From Peteryoungia wuzhouensis (GTDB lineage: Bacteria; Pseudomonadota; Alphaproteobacteria; Rhizobiales; Rhizobiaceae): a stretch of 64,000 nt of DNA. The position numbers and the translations under genes are program-made. Below the pieces are notes generated by a model, which was given only the letters and a program-made list of their open reading frames with translations, was not told where the DNA came from and did no database searches. The stretch lies in assembly GCF_003205195.1 (NCBI RefSeq), contig NZ_QJRY01000001.1, positions 620,001 through 684,000 on the forward strand, read 5' to 3'. Positions 34,821-44,162 of the stretch are shown here, one piece after another. Position 1 is the first letter of the stretch. Each line of letters starts with the position of its first letter.

Positions 34821-34878
34821 CCGCCGACGAGGTTCAGCCAAGTCGAGAGATCGATTGCTGGCTGCAACTCGTCGGCGG
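34821..34878. terminator. Long imperfect hairpin between convergent genes
   Basis: 34821-34840 pairs with 34859-34878 at 18 of 20 positions around an 18-nt loop, between the ribB stop and the RND permease stop. A bidirectional terminator is likely. Confidence 0.55.
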
Positions 34879-34884
34879 GCCGGC

Positions 34885-37800
34885 TCAGGCCTCGTTGCTT
34901 GCCACCTTCTGCCGCCCATGACGGCGGCCAAACCGTGCGACGACGACGTAGAAGACCGGGACGAACACCACGGCCAGAATCGTGCCGGAGATCATTCCGC
35001 CAAAGAGCCCGGTTCCAATGGCATTTTGGGTTTCGGAGCTTGCGCCTCTTGCGATCACCAAGGGTACCACGCCCAAGGTGAACGCGAGCGATGTCATCAC
35101 GATGGGACGCAGGCGCAGTCTCGCCGCTTCGACGATGGCGTCGGCAAGGCTCTGGCCATCCATCTGGCGTTTGCGGGCAAATTCCACGATGAGGACTGCA
35201 TTCTTCGCGGACAGGCCAATCAGCGTGATCAGGCCGACCTTGAAGAAGACATCGTTCTCAAGGCCTCGCAGATGAACCGCGATCACGGCACCGATGATGC
35301 CGAGCGGCACGACGAGCATGACCGCAAGCGGTACGGTCCAACTTTCGTAAAGGGCTGCCAGCACCAGGAAGACGACGAAGAAGGACAGGGCCATCAGCAT
35401 TGGGGCCTGTGCGCCGGATTGGCGTTCCTGCAGCGACTGACCCGTCCATTCGACGGCGAAGCCCTCGGGAAGAGAGGCTGCCAGCCGCTCGATTTCATCC
35501 ATCGCCTTACCGCTGGAGACGCCCTGTGCGGCGGAACCTGAGATGCTTGCCGAGAGGTAGCCGTTGTAGCGGGTGACCTGAAGCGGAATCGTCGACCACT
35601 CCGGCGTGACGATTTCCGACAGACGGACCATCCTGCCCGTCTCACCTCGGACGTGAAGTGCCAGGATGTCGTCGACCTGCATCCGGCTTGCCGGTTCCGC
35701 CTGGACGATGACCTGCTGCAGCCGTCCGTCGCGCGGGAAGTCGTTCACATAGGTCGAGCCCACGGCGCCGCTCAGCGTGTCGCTGATCGTGGAATAGGAG
35801 ACGCCGAGCGCACTTGCCTTCTGGCGATCGACGTTCAGGGTGACGCTCGGACCACTGGGAAGGCCATCGACACGGACGTCGTTCAGCAAGCTGTTTGCCC
35901 CCGCCATCTGTGTCAACTGCTCGGCAGCCGCTGCCAATGCCTTCTCTCCATGATTGGAGCGATCCTGAAGCCTCAGCGAAAACCCTGATGTCGTCCCGAG
36001 TTCATCGATCGCCGGTGGCTTCAGACTGAAGATCTGGCCCTCACGCGCAGCGCCCATGGCTGACGACACCGCAGTCAGTTCCTCATCCACCGTGGTCTCG
36101 CGCTGGTGCCAGTCGGCCAGGGTCGTGAAAGACATGGCCGTGTTCGGCCCGGAGCCCGAAAAACCGAACCCCATGATGGTGAGATTGTTGGCAATATCCG
36201 GACGGCTGCGCACATGCTCCTCAAAGAGGTTCACCACCGCACGGGTGCGCTCCGCCGTCGCCTCGGCCGGCAAGGTGAAGGAGGTCATGAATGACCCCTG
36301 GTCTTCCTCCGGAACGAACGTGGTCGCCAAAGTGCTGTATCCGAAAGCGACTGCGCCGAGAATCGCCAGATAGACCAACATCGTTCGGCCGGTCTTTCGC
36401 ACTAGGACAGCCACCCAGTCGGCATAGCCCAGTGTCAGCCGGTCGAAGCCGCGATTGAACGCTGCGAAGAAGCCCTTTCGCGAATGGTGATCCGGGCTGA
36501 GAGGCTTCAGCAGGCTTGCGCAGAGCGCTGGCGTCAGGGTCAGTGCCAGGAAGGCCGAAAACAGGATCGACACCGCCATCGAGACCGTGAACTGACGGTA
36601 GATCGCGCCGACTGAGCCAGATGCCAGCCCCATGGGAAGGAACACGGCGGTCAGGACGAGCGTGATGCCGATCACCGCGCCGCTGATCTCCCGCATGGCC
36701 TTGCGTGTCGCCTCTTTCGGCGACAGGCCTTCAGTGCTCATCAGCCTTTCCACATTCTCGACGACCACGATGGCATCGTCGACAATGATGCCGATCGCGA
36801 GGACCATGCCAAACATGGTCAAGGCATTGATCGAGTAACCGATCGCCAGCATCACGGAAAATGTGCCGAGCAGCGCGATCGGCGCGACGATGGCGGGAAT
36901 GAGGGTGTAGCGAATGTTCTGCAGGAACAGCAGCATGATCAGAAAGACGAGGATCATGGCCTCGCCCAGGGTCTGTGCCACCTTCTGGATCGAAATCTTC
37001 ACGAAAGGTGCGGTGTCATAGGAGATGGCATAGTCAAGTCCGGCCGGCATGGAGCGGGCAAGTTCGGCCAGACGCGCACGCACCCCGCTCGATGTGGTGA
37101 CGGCGTTTGCACCGGGCGCCAGCTGAATGGCCGCCGCAGTCGCCGGCTTGCCGCCGTCGAGAATGGAAAAGCTCGACGCTTGTGACCCGATCTCGATCTT
37201 GGCGACATCGCCCAAGGTCAGGCGGGAGCCGTCCGGGCTCGACCGGAGAATGACCTGTGCGAACTCCTCAGGGGTCTGCAACTGACCTTTCACATTCAAC
37301 GGCACGCTGACTTTTTGTCCGGGAACCGCCGGGGCATCGCCCACGCGTCCGGCCGCAACCTGAATGTTCTGCGCCTGGATCGCCTGTGTGACTTCGGAGA
37401 GCGAAATCGAATGATCCAGCAGCCGCGCGGGATCGATCCAGATACGCATCGCCGCTTCCGAACCGAAGGACTGGACACGCCCCACGCCAGAAATACGCTT
37501 GAGTTCCGGCGCGATGTTGCGAGCGAGGTAGTCGTCCAGCGACAGGGCATTGATCGCCCCGTCCTTCGACTTCAAGGACACGATCATCAGGAAGCCGGAG
37601 GATGCGGATTCAACACTCAGGCCGGCGCGGCGCACCTGTTCGGGCAAACGGGGTTCCACCGCCTTCAACTGGTTCTGAATATCCACCTGCGCCAGTTCCG
37701 GATCGGTTCCCGGCTTGAAGGTCACGGTTATGCTGGCCGATCCGGACGAGTCGGCGGACGAGTCGAAATAGAGGACATTCTTGACGCTGGAAATCTCGCG

Positions 37801-37998
37801 CTCGATCACGCTGGTGACGCTGTCGTTGATCACCTGGGGCGTGGCACCGGTATAGGTGGCGGTAATCGACACGCTGGGCGGCGCGATGACGGGGAACCGC
37901 GATACCGGAAGCTGTGGAATGGAAAAAAGCCCCGCGACCACGATCAAGATCGCGATGACCCAGGCGAAAACCGGTCTGTCGATAAAAAACTGCGGCAT
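34885..37998 (-). CDS. RND multidrug efflux permease (AcrB/AdeB type, HAE1)
   Basis: 1037 residues, the normal AcrB length. It starts MPQFFIDRPVFAWVIA, as in AcrB. The proton-relay acidic pair is in IIVDDAIVVVENVERL near 405; FVPEEDQG near 565 and GLSAKNAVLIVEFA near 932 are family motifs. The TTG six bases upstream is rejected in favour of ATG 37998. It forms an operon with the adaptor gene, 9 bp apart. No outer-membrane channel gene is present here, so it likely uses a TolC encoded elsewhere. Confidence 0.95.
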   Translation of the reverse strand: MPQFFIDRPVFAWVIAILIVVAGLFSIPQLPVSRFPVIAPPSVSITATYTGATPQVINDSVTSVIEREISSVKNVLYFDSSADSSGSASITVTFKPGTDPELAQVDIQNQLKAVEPRLPEQVRRAGLSVESASSGFLMIVSLKSKDGAINALSLDDYLARNIAPELKRISGVGRVQSFGSEAAMRIWIDPARLLDHSISLSEVTQAIQAQNIQVAAGRVGDAPAVPGQKVSVPLNVKGQLQTPEEFAQVILRSSPDGSRLTLGDVAKIEIGSQASSFSILDGGKPATAAAIQLAPGANAVTTSSGVRARLAELARSMPAGLDYAISYDTAPFVKISIQKVAQTLGEAMILVFLIMLLFLQNIRYTLIPAIVAPIALLGTFSVMLAIGYSINALTMFGMVLAIGIIVDDAIVVVENVERLMSTEGLSPKEATRKAMREISGAVIGITLVLTAVFLPMGLASGSVGAIYRQFTVSMAVSILFSAFLALTLTPALCASLLKPLSPDHHSRKGFFAAFNRGFDRLTLGYADWVAVLVRKTGRTMLVYLAILGAVAFGYSTLATTFVPEEDQGSFMTSFTLPAEATAERTRAVVNLFEEHVRSRPDIANNLTIMGFGFSGSGPNTAMSFTTLADWHQRETTVDEELTAVSSAMGAAREGQIFSLKPPAIDELGTTSGFSLRLQDRSNHGEKALAAAAEQLTQMAGANSLLNDVRVDGLPSGPSVTLNVDRQKASALGVSYSTISDTLSGAVGSTYVNDFPRDGRLQQVIVQAEPASRMQVDDILALHVRGETGRMVRLSEIVTPEWSTIPLQVTRYNGYLSASISGSAAQGVSSGKAMDEIERLAASLPEGFAVEWTGQSLQERQSGAQAPMLMALSFFVVFLVLAALYESWTVPLAVMLVVPLGIIGAVIAVHLRGLENDVFFKVGLITLIGLSAKNAVLIVEFARKRQMDGQSLADAIVEAARLRLRPIVMTSLAFTLGVVPLVIARGASSETQNAIGTGLFGGMISGTILAVVFVPVFYVVVARFGRRHGRQKVASNEA

Positions 37999-38007
37999 CG
38001 TCAATCC

Positions 38008-39171
38008 TCAGCTGTGCTCTTCGGGCGTGCTTTGCGATGGCGACGGCTCCAGGGGTTGCCCCTCCTGGACCCGGTCCTGACCCAGCACCACGACGGTCTC
38101 GCCTGCTGAAAGGCCGCTCTCGACGATGTATCTGCCATTGACCAGCGAGCCCAAGACGACCGTGCGCTTCACCCCGCTCTTGTCTGCACCGACAAGGATG
38201 AGCTGGGGCTGTCCGGCAAGGTCACGTGTGACCGCCTCCTGCGGCACGAGAAGCGCTGCGCTGTACACTTCGCGCGGAACCTGCGCACGAATGAACATGC
38301 CCGGAAGCAGCTGTCCTTCCGGATTGGGAACGAGGATCCTGATGCCGAGGCTACCCGTGGCCGCGTCGACGGAGATATCGGAGAACACGACTTTGCCGGG
38401 ATGGCCGTGCGGTTTTCCGGTAATTGTCCTGATGATCACCGGCAGCACGTCCGGATCGCTGATCCCCACGCCTGACGCTGTCTCGCGCAACCGTTCCAGG
38501 GTCATGGCAGACTGGCGAACGTCCAGATAGACCTCATCGATCTGCTGGACCACGGCGAGAGGCGAGGTCGCGGACGAGGACGCGAGCCCGCCCTCGCTCA
38601 TGAAAGACTGGCCGATGATGCCGCTGATCGGGCTGCGAATGGTTGCATAGGACAATTCAAGCTTTCGCCGCGCCAAATTGGCCTTCGCTTCGGCAACGCT
38701 TGCCTTGGCCTGCGCCAAAGCGGCTGTCGCATTGTTGAACGCTTCGTCGCTGGTGACCTTTTGCGCAGACAGCACTCGGGCCCGCTCAAACTTCAGGTTG
38801 GCGTTCAGCGCTTCGGCTTCCGTCCGGGCCAAGACAGCGGCCGCGGCATCGGCATCGGCCGAAAAGGGGGCCGTATCGATCTGGAAGAGCGGTGTGCCCG
38901 CCTGGACGAACGCGCCCTCGACAAAGAGCTTCTGCTGGATGATGCCGTTCACCTGCGAGCGGATTTCAGCCGTCCGCAAGGCGGACACGCGGCCTGGCAG
39001 TTCGTCGTAGACGGTCACGGCCTCCGGATGGACGGTGATGACGCTGACGCGCGCCGGCTCCGTATCGGCCTGCGCATTCGCCCCGGCATCCGACCTGTCA
39101 CTACAGGCGCTCAGGAGCGCCAGTGGCAAGCACAGGATGCCGACACTCCAAAAACGAAATCTCCGCCGCAT
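38008..39171 (-). CDS. RND periplasmic adaptor lipoprotein (AcrA/AdeA type)
   Basis: 387 residues. The signal peptide ends in a lipobox (LALLSAC, Cys near 23). The adaptor order is beta-barrel/lipoyl/coiled-coil: AEIRSQVNGIIQQKLFVEGAFVQAGTPLFQID near 68-100, a coiled-coil hairpin about 105-170 and ATIRSPISGIIGQ near 175. It is the first gene of the pump operon and divergent from the two-component regulator. Confidence 0.93.
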   Translation of the reverse strand: MRRRFRFWSVGILCLPLALLSACSDRSDAGANAQADTEPARVSVITVHPEAVTVYDELPGRVSALRTAEIRSQVNGIIQQKLFVEGAFVQAGTPLFQIDTAPFSADADAAAAVLARTEAEALNANLKFERARVLSAQKVTSDEAFNNATAALAQAKASVAEAKANLARRKLELSYATIRSPISGIIGQSFMSEGGLASSSATSPLAVVQQIDEVYLDVRQSAMTLERLRETASGVGISDPDVLPVIIRTITGKPHGHPGKVVFSDISVDAATGSLGIRILVPNPEGQLLPGMFIRAQVPREVYSAALLVPQEAVTRDLAGQPQLILVGADKSGVKRTVVLGSLVNGRYIVESGLSAGETVVVLGQDRVQEGQPLEPSPSQSTPEEHS

Positions 39172-39242
39172 CGGTTTCCACCACCCATTTCTTCGAGAAG
39201 ATGCCTAGACAGCCGTCCTCTAGAAGAGCTGCATTGGCGCTT

Positions 39243-39272
39243 TGTGGAGGTTTTGTTGCGATGGTGTGGAGG
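39243..39272. promoter_or_regulatory. Direct repeat, candidate regulator binding site
   Basis: TGTGGAGG occurs at 39243-39250 and again at 39265-39272, 22 bp start to start (about two helical turns), between the pump and the regulator genes. OmpR-family regulators commonly bind such tandem sites. Binding is inferred. Confidence 0.45.
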
Positions 39273-39331
39273 CGGCGCTTGCCCACTCGACCCTGCCCCG
39301 TTTCGATGGCATTGAATCCGCAAGGAGCTCG

Positions 39332-40027
39332 ATGGTCATGGCAGAACTTGTGTTGATTGCAGAAGACGATCTGGAAATCGCCGGAATTCTCGAAGCCTAT
39401 TTCACCCGTGAGGGATTCCGAACGGTGCATGCCCGAGACGGACATGTCGCGCTGGAACTCCACCGGTCACTCAAGCCGGATATCGTTCTCGCCGACATCA
39501 CGATGCCGAGGCTGGATGGCTGGGAGCTTCTGGCCGAGATCCAGCGAAGGGGCCGCACCCCGGTCATCATGATCACCGCCCTCGATGAAGATGTCGATCG
39601 TTTGCAAGGTCTGCGGATCGGTGCCGACGACTATATCGTCAAGCCGTTCAATCCCATCGAGGTCGTGGCACGGGCAAAGGCCGTCCTGCGTCGCGCGGGC
39701 CTGAGCCAAGAAGGACCGATGATCCGGACCGGAGCTCTGTCGATTGATCTCGACAGCTATCAGGCAAAGATCGAAAAGGACGGGAAGACGATCCCCCTCT
39801 CCCTGACCCTGACCGAGTTCCGGCTTCTGGCGCATCTGGCGCGGACGCCCACCAAGGTCTTCTCACGAAGTGAACTCGTCGATGCGTGTCTGCCCGGTTC
39901 GGACGCGCTGGATCGAACCATCGACAGTCATCTCAGCAAGCTGCGCAAGAAACTCGACCAGGCGGGTGGCGAGGGACTGCTGGCAAGCATCAGAGGCGTC
40001 GGCTATCGCCTAGCGGTGGATCGTTGA
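39332..40027 (+). CDS. AdeR/BaeR-like response regulator
   Basis: 231 residues. The receiver has AEDD at 10-13 and phospho-Asp55 (VLADITMP), with IVKPFNPIEV near 108. The winged helix ends DALDRTIDSHLSKLRKKLDQ and RGVGYRLAVDR; these segments strongly resemble AdeR of Acinetobacter from memory. AAGGAG precedes ATG 39332; ATG 39338 is the alternative. It probably controls the divergent RND pump. Confidence 0.88.
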   Translation: MVMAELVLIAEDDLEIAGILEAYFTREGFRTVHARDGHVALELHRSLKPDIVLADITMPRLDGWELLAEIQRRGRTPVIMITALDEDVDRLQGLRIGADDYIVKPFNPIEVVARAKAVLRRAGLSQEGPMIRTGALSIDLDSYQAKIEKDGKTIPLSLTLTEFRLLAHLARTPTKVFSRSELVDACLPGSDALDRTIDSHLSKLRKKLDQAGGEGLLASIRGVGYRLAVDR

Positions 40028-41088
40028 TGCTGAAGAGGGGGCTCAGCCGGCAAATTCTGCTCGCCATGTCGTTCATGACAGTGGCGGCCGGAGTGCTCGT
40101 CTTTTTCGGAACCTACCTCGCTTTCACGATCCTGTTCTACTTCTCGCCGTGGTCTGACGAGACCGACAGCTGGTTGACCGCATTCGACTTCATGGTTTTG
40201 TCCGGGCTGATCCTGGTTGCCCTCGTGGTTGCGGCATTCACATCCATCCGGCTCGCGCGCCGCATTCTTGCACCCCTGGAATCGCTGGCGATCAGCGCGA
40301 GGCGCATCAAGGATGGCGACTTGTCGGCCCGCGCCAATCCCGGCGACCACTCGCTGGGGGAGACCGCCCTTCTCGTCGAAGACTTCAATGCGATGGCCCA
40401 GCGGCTGCAGGACATGGCGGCCGATATGACGCTGTGGAACGCCACGATCGCCCATGAGCTGCGCACCCCGCTGACCATCCTCAAGGGCCGCCTGCAGGGG
40501 ATGATCGACGGTCTCTTCGAACCCGATGAGCGATCCCTGAATGCGCTGGTCCTGCAGGTGGATTCGCTCGCGCGCCTGGTGGAAGACCTGCGCACAGTGA
40601 CGCTGGCGGACAGCGGACACCTTGATCTTCGTATCGAACCGGTCCGCTTGAAGGACGAGATCGAGCGGTTGGCGAGGGTTATTGAACCCGAGCTTCAAGC
40701 AGAAGGCTTCGAGCTGCGGCTTCGGCTTGCCGATATCCATGTCCCTGTTGATGCGATGCGGATCCGGCAGGTCCTGCTGGCACTCATCACCAATGCCCGT
40801 CGCTACGCACGTCGCGGGGTCATAGAGGTGAGCCTGAAAGTCGAGCGGGACATGACGATATTGCAGGTGGCGGACGAAGGACCGGGACTCGACAGCGACC
40901 TTGCGTCTTCGGCTTTCGAACCATTCAGAAGAGGCAGTCAATCCGGCTCGCTGGAAAAGGGCGGAAACGGTCTCGGCCTGTCCGTGGTGCGGGCAATCGT
41001 CGAGGCGCATGGCGGCAAGGTCCGCTACGCACCCTCGGCAAAGGGCGGCGCGCTGTTCGAGATCTCGCTCGGAAAGCCGGCTGCCTGA
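40027..41088 (+). CDS. AdeS/BaeS-like sensor histidine kinase
   Basis: 353 residues. Two membrane helices (near 12-38 and 57-77), HAMP to about 130, phospho-His143 in WNATIAHELRTPLTIL, an LKGRLQGMIDGLFEPDE stretch strongly resembling AdeS, then LITNARRYARRG near 255, DEGPGL near 283 and GGNGLGLSVVRAIVEAHGG near 313. The ATG overlaps the regulator stop (TGATG), so the pair is translationally coupled. Confidence 0.9.
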   Translation: MLKRGLSRQILLAMSFMTVAAGVLVFFGTYLAFTILFYFSPWSDETDSWLTAFDFMVLSGLILVALVVAAFTSIRLARRILAPLESLAISARRIKDGDLSARANPGDHSLGETALLVEDFNAMAQRLQDMAADMTLWNATIAHELRTPLTILKGRLQGMIDGLFEPDERSLNALVLQVDSLARLVEDLRTVTLADSGHLDLRIEPVRLKDEIERLARVIEPELQAEGFELRLRLADIHVPVDAMRIRQVLLALITNARRYARRGVIEVSLKVERDMTILQVADEGPGLDSDLASSAFEPFRRGSQSGSLEKGGNGLGLSVVRAIVEAHGGKVRYAPSAKGGALFEISLGKPAA

Positions 41089-41292
41089 TCCCGAACGGCA
41101 TAGACATGGGCCTTCCCTGCAGCCCGCTGCGTCCTGAGAGTGCCCCGGGCCGCTTCCACACGATCTCCACGAAGCTTCCACTCAGTCTCAATCGTCTCGC
41201 GCTATCGGCCTCGAGTACGATCGAGGACGGCGGAGTGTCTGCCGGCCCTCGATCATGTTCGACCTTACCTTGAAGAATGACGTGAGAAACAG

Positions 41293-41811
41293 ATGTCCAG
41301 TTACAGTGTGAGCCTGACCACCGCCGATCCAAGCGATCTTACGGACTTCAAGCGAGAACTTCAGGACGCGTTTGCCATCGCCGTCATTGAGGAGTTCGAG
41401 GCTCTGCCGGACGGGCCCATTCCCTCCGACGAGGATCTGGACACATCATTCAACAGCCCGGGTGCCGAGGTGCTGCGCATCGTCTGCGACGGCCGGAAGG
41501 TCGGCGGCGCAGTGGTGACCATTGACGAGAAAACCCATCACAATTCGCTGGACCTGTTTTTCCTGAAAGTGGGCGAGCACGGACTTGGCCTGGGCCACAA
41601 GGCCTGGCTTGCCATCGAAGCACGTTATCCGCAGACCATCGTCTGGACGACGCATACGCCCTATTTCGAAAGACGAAACATCCACTTCTACGTCAACAAG
41701 TGCGGCTTCAAGATTACCGCCTTCTTCCATGCACACTACCCCGATCCGAACCATCCCGAACCGGATAATCTGCCAGACAGTGCGGGATTTCAGTTCGAAA
41801 AGGTCATGTGA
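41293..41811 (+). CDS. GNAT-family N-acetyltransferase-like protein
   Basis: 172 residues. The acetyl-CoA loop is GEHGLGLGHKAW near 93-104, followed by IVWTTHTPYFERRNIHFYVNKCGFKITAFF, the usual GNAT C-terminal pattern with an Asn and Tyr near the active site. The substrate is unknown. It lies 204 bp downstream of the kinase gene and may be a separate unit; a weak ribosome site precedes the ATG. Confidence 0.75.
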   Translation: MSSYSVSLTTADPSDLTDFKRELQDAFAIAVIEEFEALPDGPIPSDEDLDTSFNSPGAEVLRIVCDGRKVGGAVVTIDEKTHHNSLDLFFLKVGEHGLGLGHKAWLAIEARYPQTIVWTTHTPYFERRNIHFYVNKCGFKITAFFHAHYPDPNHPEPDNLPDSAGFQFEKVM

Positions 41812-41829
41812 CGGCCACCGGCATTGAAA

Positions 41830-41854
41830 AGGCTGCCGGGGGAAGAGGCAGCCT
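41830..41854 (-). terminator. Terminator at the end of the LacI-type operon
   Basis: On the minus strand: AGGCTGCC, 9-nt loop, GGCAGCCT, then TTTTC; it follows the glycerate kinase stop by about 20 bp. Confidence 0.7.
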
Positions 41855-41875
41855 GCCATGGGCAAGTGTGTTCAA

Positions 41876-43144
41876 TCAGACCACCGGCGCCTGAACCAGG
41901 ATGGCACGGAAGTCGTTGACATTGGTCAGCGTCGGACCTGTGACCACCTGCGCGTCGAGCGTTGCGAAGAAGGAATGGGCATCGTTTCGCTTGAGAGCGA
42001 GCTTGGGATCCGCCCCCTGTTTGTCCGCGGCCGTCAGCGTCTGCGGTCCGATAACGGCACCCGCCACTTCGGCCGCGCCGTCGACGCCATCCGTGTCGCA
42101 GGCCAAGGCATGGATGCCGGACGCACCGTCGAGGGCCAGTGCCAGCGCCAGGCAGAATTCGGCATTGGGACCGCCGATGCCATCACCGCGCCGGGTAACG
42201 GTCAGTTCGCCGCCGGACAACAGCAGGATCGGCGGATCGCCTGACTTCATGGCTGCCTGCAATGCCAGCGCCTCTTTCGCCTGCATCTCGGCAACCTCTC
42301 GCGCCTCACCTTCGAGCGCGTCGCCGAGCAGGCGCACGTCGCAACCATGCTGGCGGGCGAGGATTGACGCTGCCTCCAGCGACTGCCGTGGCGCGGCATA
42401 GATGACATTGCGGGTCCGCGCGAGCCGAGGATCGTCGGGGCCCACGACGCCGGATGCCTCCGCCAGTGCCTGCCGGACCGAGGCGGGGACATCAACCTGC
42501 CACCGATCGATCACGGCAAGAGCCTCGTGCGGTGTCGAGGGATCGCCAACCGTCGGGCCGGAGCCGATAAAGGCCGGATCGTCGCCGGGCACATCCGAAA
42601 TCATCAGCGCGAGCAGATCCGCCGGCCAGGTGGCGGCGGCCAGTTGCCCGCCCTTGACCTGGCTCAGATGCTTGCGGACCGTGTTCATCCGGTCGATGGG
42701 CGCGCCGGAGGCCAGGAGCGCCTGATTGACCGCCTGCTTTTCCGCAAGCGACACACCGGGAACCGGCTGGACCAGCAACGCAGACGCGCCGCCGGAAATC
42801 AGCGCAAGAACGAAATCCCCCTCACCCGCCCCCTCGACCAGGGACAGCATGCGCGCGGTCGCATCCAGGCCAGCCTGATCCGGTACCGGGTGGGCCGCCT
42901 CGACGATCTCGATCCCGCGACATGGACGGCCATAGCCGTAGCGGGTGATGACCAGGCCCTCGCAGGGACCCCAGGCGGCTTCGACAGCTTCGGCCATGCG
43001 GGCGCTTGCCTTGCCGGCGCCGATGACGAACACGCGCCCCTTCGGCTTTTCGGGCAGGAAATCCTTCAGCGATCGCATGGGGTCTGCCACTTCGACGGCG
43101 CGGTCGAAGAGTGTTCGCAAAAACTGTTCCGGGTGGTCGATCAT
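41876..43144 (-). CDS. Glycerate 2-kinase-type enzyme (GckA/TtuD, MOFRL family)
   Basis: 422 residues. The family (DUF4147 + MOFRL) phosphorylates glycerate. Motifs: VIGAGKASARMAEAVE near 40-55, ISGGASALLVQPVPGVSL near 115, NTVRKHLSQVKGGQLA near 153, LSGGELTV near 300 and ACDTDGVDGAAEVAGA near 348. It is the last gene of the long operon and overlaps the LacI gene stop by 4 bases. It suggests that the pathway yields glycerate or hydroxypyruvate (inference). Confidence 0.9.
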   Translation of the reverse strand: MIDHPEQFLRTLFDRAVEVADPMRSLKDFLPEKPKGRVFVIGAGKASARMAEAVEAAWGPCEGLVITRYGYGRPCRGIEIVEAAHPVPDQAGLDATARMLSLVEGAGEGDFVLALISGGASALLVQPVPGVSLAEKQAVNQALLASGAPIDRMNTVRKHLSQVKGGQLAAATWPADLLALMISDVPGDDPAFIGSGPTVGDPSTPHEALAVIDRWQVDVPASVRQALAEASGVVGPDDPRLARTRNVIYAAPRQSLEAASILARQHGCDVRLLGDALEGEAREVAEMQAKEALALQAAMKSGDPPILLLSGGELTVTRRGDGIGGPNAEFCLALALALDGASGIHALACDTDGVDGAAEVAGAVIGPQTLTAADKQGADPKLALKRNDAHSFFATLDAQVVTGPTLTNVNDFRAILVQAPVV

Positions 43145-44157
43145 GCGTTTCGTCTTTCACCGCTCGTGTTCCGCACGACCAGTTCCACCCCTGTCAGGGT
43201 TTCCGGCTGCGGACGCTGGCCCTCTTCCAGCCAGGCGAGCACGGTTGCCGCGATGCTGCGGCCAAATTCGGCGACCCCGCAATGGACCGTCGACAAGGCG
43301 GGAAACACCTGGCCGCATTCCTCGATGTCGTCGAAGCCGACGATCTGGAAATCTCGCCCGACCTTGCGATCACGCTCGGCAAAGCCCGAGAGCATGCCGA
43401 GTGCCACCAGATCGTTGAAACAGATCGCCGCATCGATCTCCGGATGCGTCCGCACAAGTTGTCCTGCGGCCTCGCGGCCGAAGGCGCGGCTCGCCCGGCC
43501 GGAGAGAACGAACGGCTCCATCCCGACTTCGGCCAGGGCTTCGAAATAACCCGCCATGCGCTCACGCGTGACGGCGCGGTCCGCCAGTCCGCCGACGAAA
43601 GCGATCCGGGCTGGATTGGACATCATGAGGTGCCGCGCCGCGAGAAGGCTGCCGAGACGGTAGTCCGGGGCGGCAAAGGGAAACTGCTCGACGCGCGGAT
43701 CGACCTTTCGCAGCACCTGCATGGTGGGAATGCCGCCACGCGCAATGGCGTCAAAGGTGCCGCCCTCATCGCCATAGGCGGGAGACAGAACTAGGGCAGA
43801 GACGCCGTGCTCGATCATGGCGCCGACGACCTGGGCCTGGACCGCCGGATCCTCGTCGGTATTGGCTACCACCGTGGCATAACCCCGCGCGGACAGAGCC
43901 ATCTGCAGGGAGGTCGCAAATTCGGTGAAAAACGGGTTGCGCAGGTCGTTGATCACGAGGCCGATGAGGCCGACATTGGACGAACGCAGGTTGGCGGCGG
44001 CGCGGTTGTAGACATAACCGACCTTGTCCATCGCTTCGCGCACGAGGCGACGCGTCTCATCCTTGACCAGCGGGCTGTTCTGCAGGACGAGGCTGACGGT
44101 GGATTTGGAGATCCCCGCCACACGCGCCACATCGATGATCGTCGGCCGACGCTCCAT
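43141..44157 (-). CDS. LacI-family transcriptional regulator
   Basis: 338 residues from ATG 44157. N-terminal HTH TIIDVARVAGISKSTVSLVLQN with hinge helix NRAAANLRSSNVG, then a periplasmic-binding-like effector domain (AFVGGLADRAVTRERMAGYFEAL near 190 and GRDFQIVGFDDIEECGQVFPALSTVHC near 265). A TTG at 44166 is an alternative start. It sits inside the operon and is the obvious candidate to bind the two operators at 58678-58710, giving autoregulation. Confidence 0.9.
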   Translation of the reverse strand: MERRPTIIDVARVAGISKSTVSLVLQNSPLVKDETRRLVREAMDKVGYVYNRAAANLRSSNVGLIGLVINDLRNPFFTEFATSLQMALSARGYATVVANTDEDPAVQAQVVGAMIEHGVSALVLSPAYGDEGGTFDAIARGGIPTMQVLRKVDPRVEQFPFAAPDYRLGSLLAARHLMMSNPARIAFVGGLADRAVTRERMAGYFEALAEVGMEPFVLSGRASRAFGREAAGQLVRTHPEIDAAICFNDLVALGMLSGFAERDRKVGRDFQIVGFDDIEECGQVFPALSTVHCGVAEFGRSIAATVLAWLEEGQRPQPETLTGVELVVRNTSGERRNA

Positions 44158-44162
44158 GCCTC

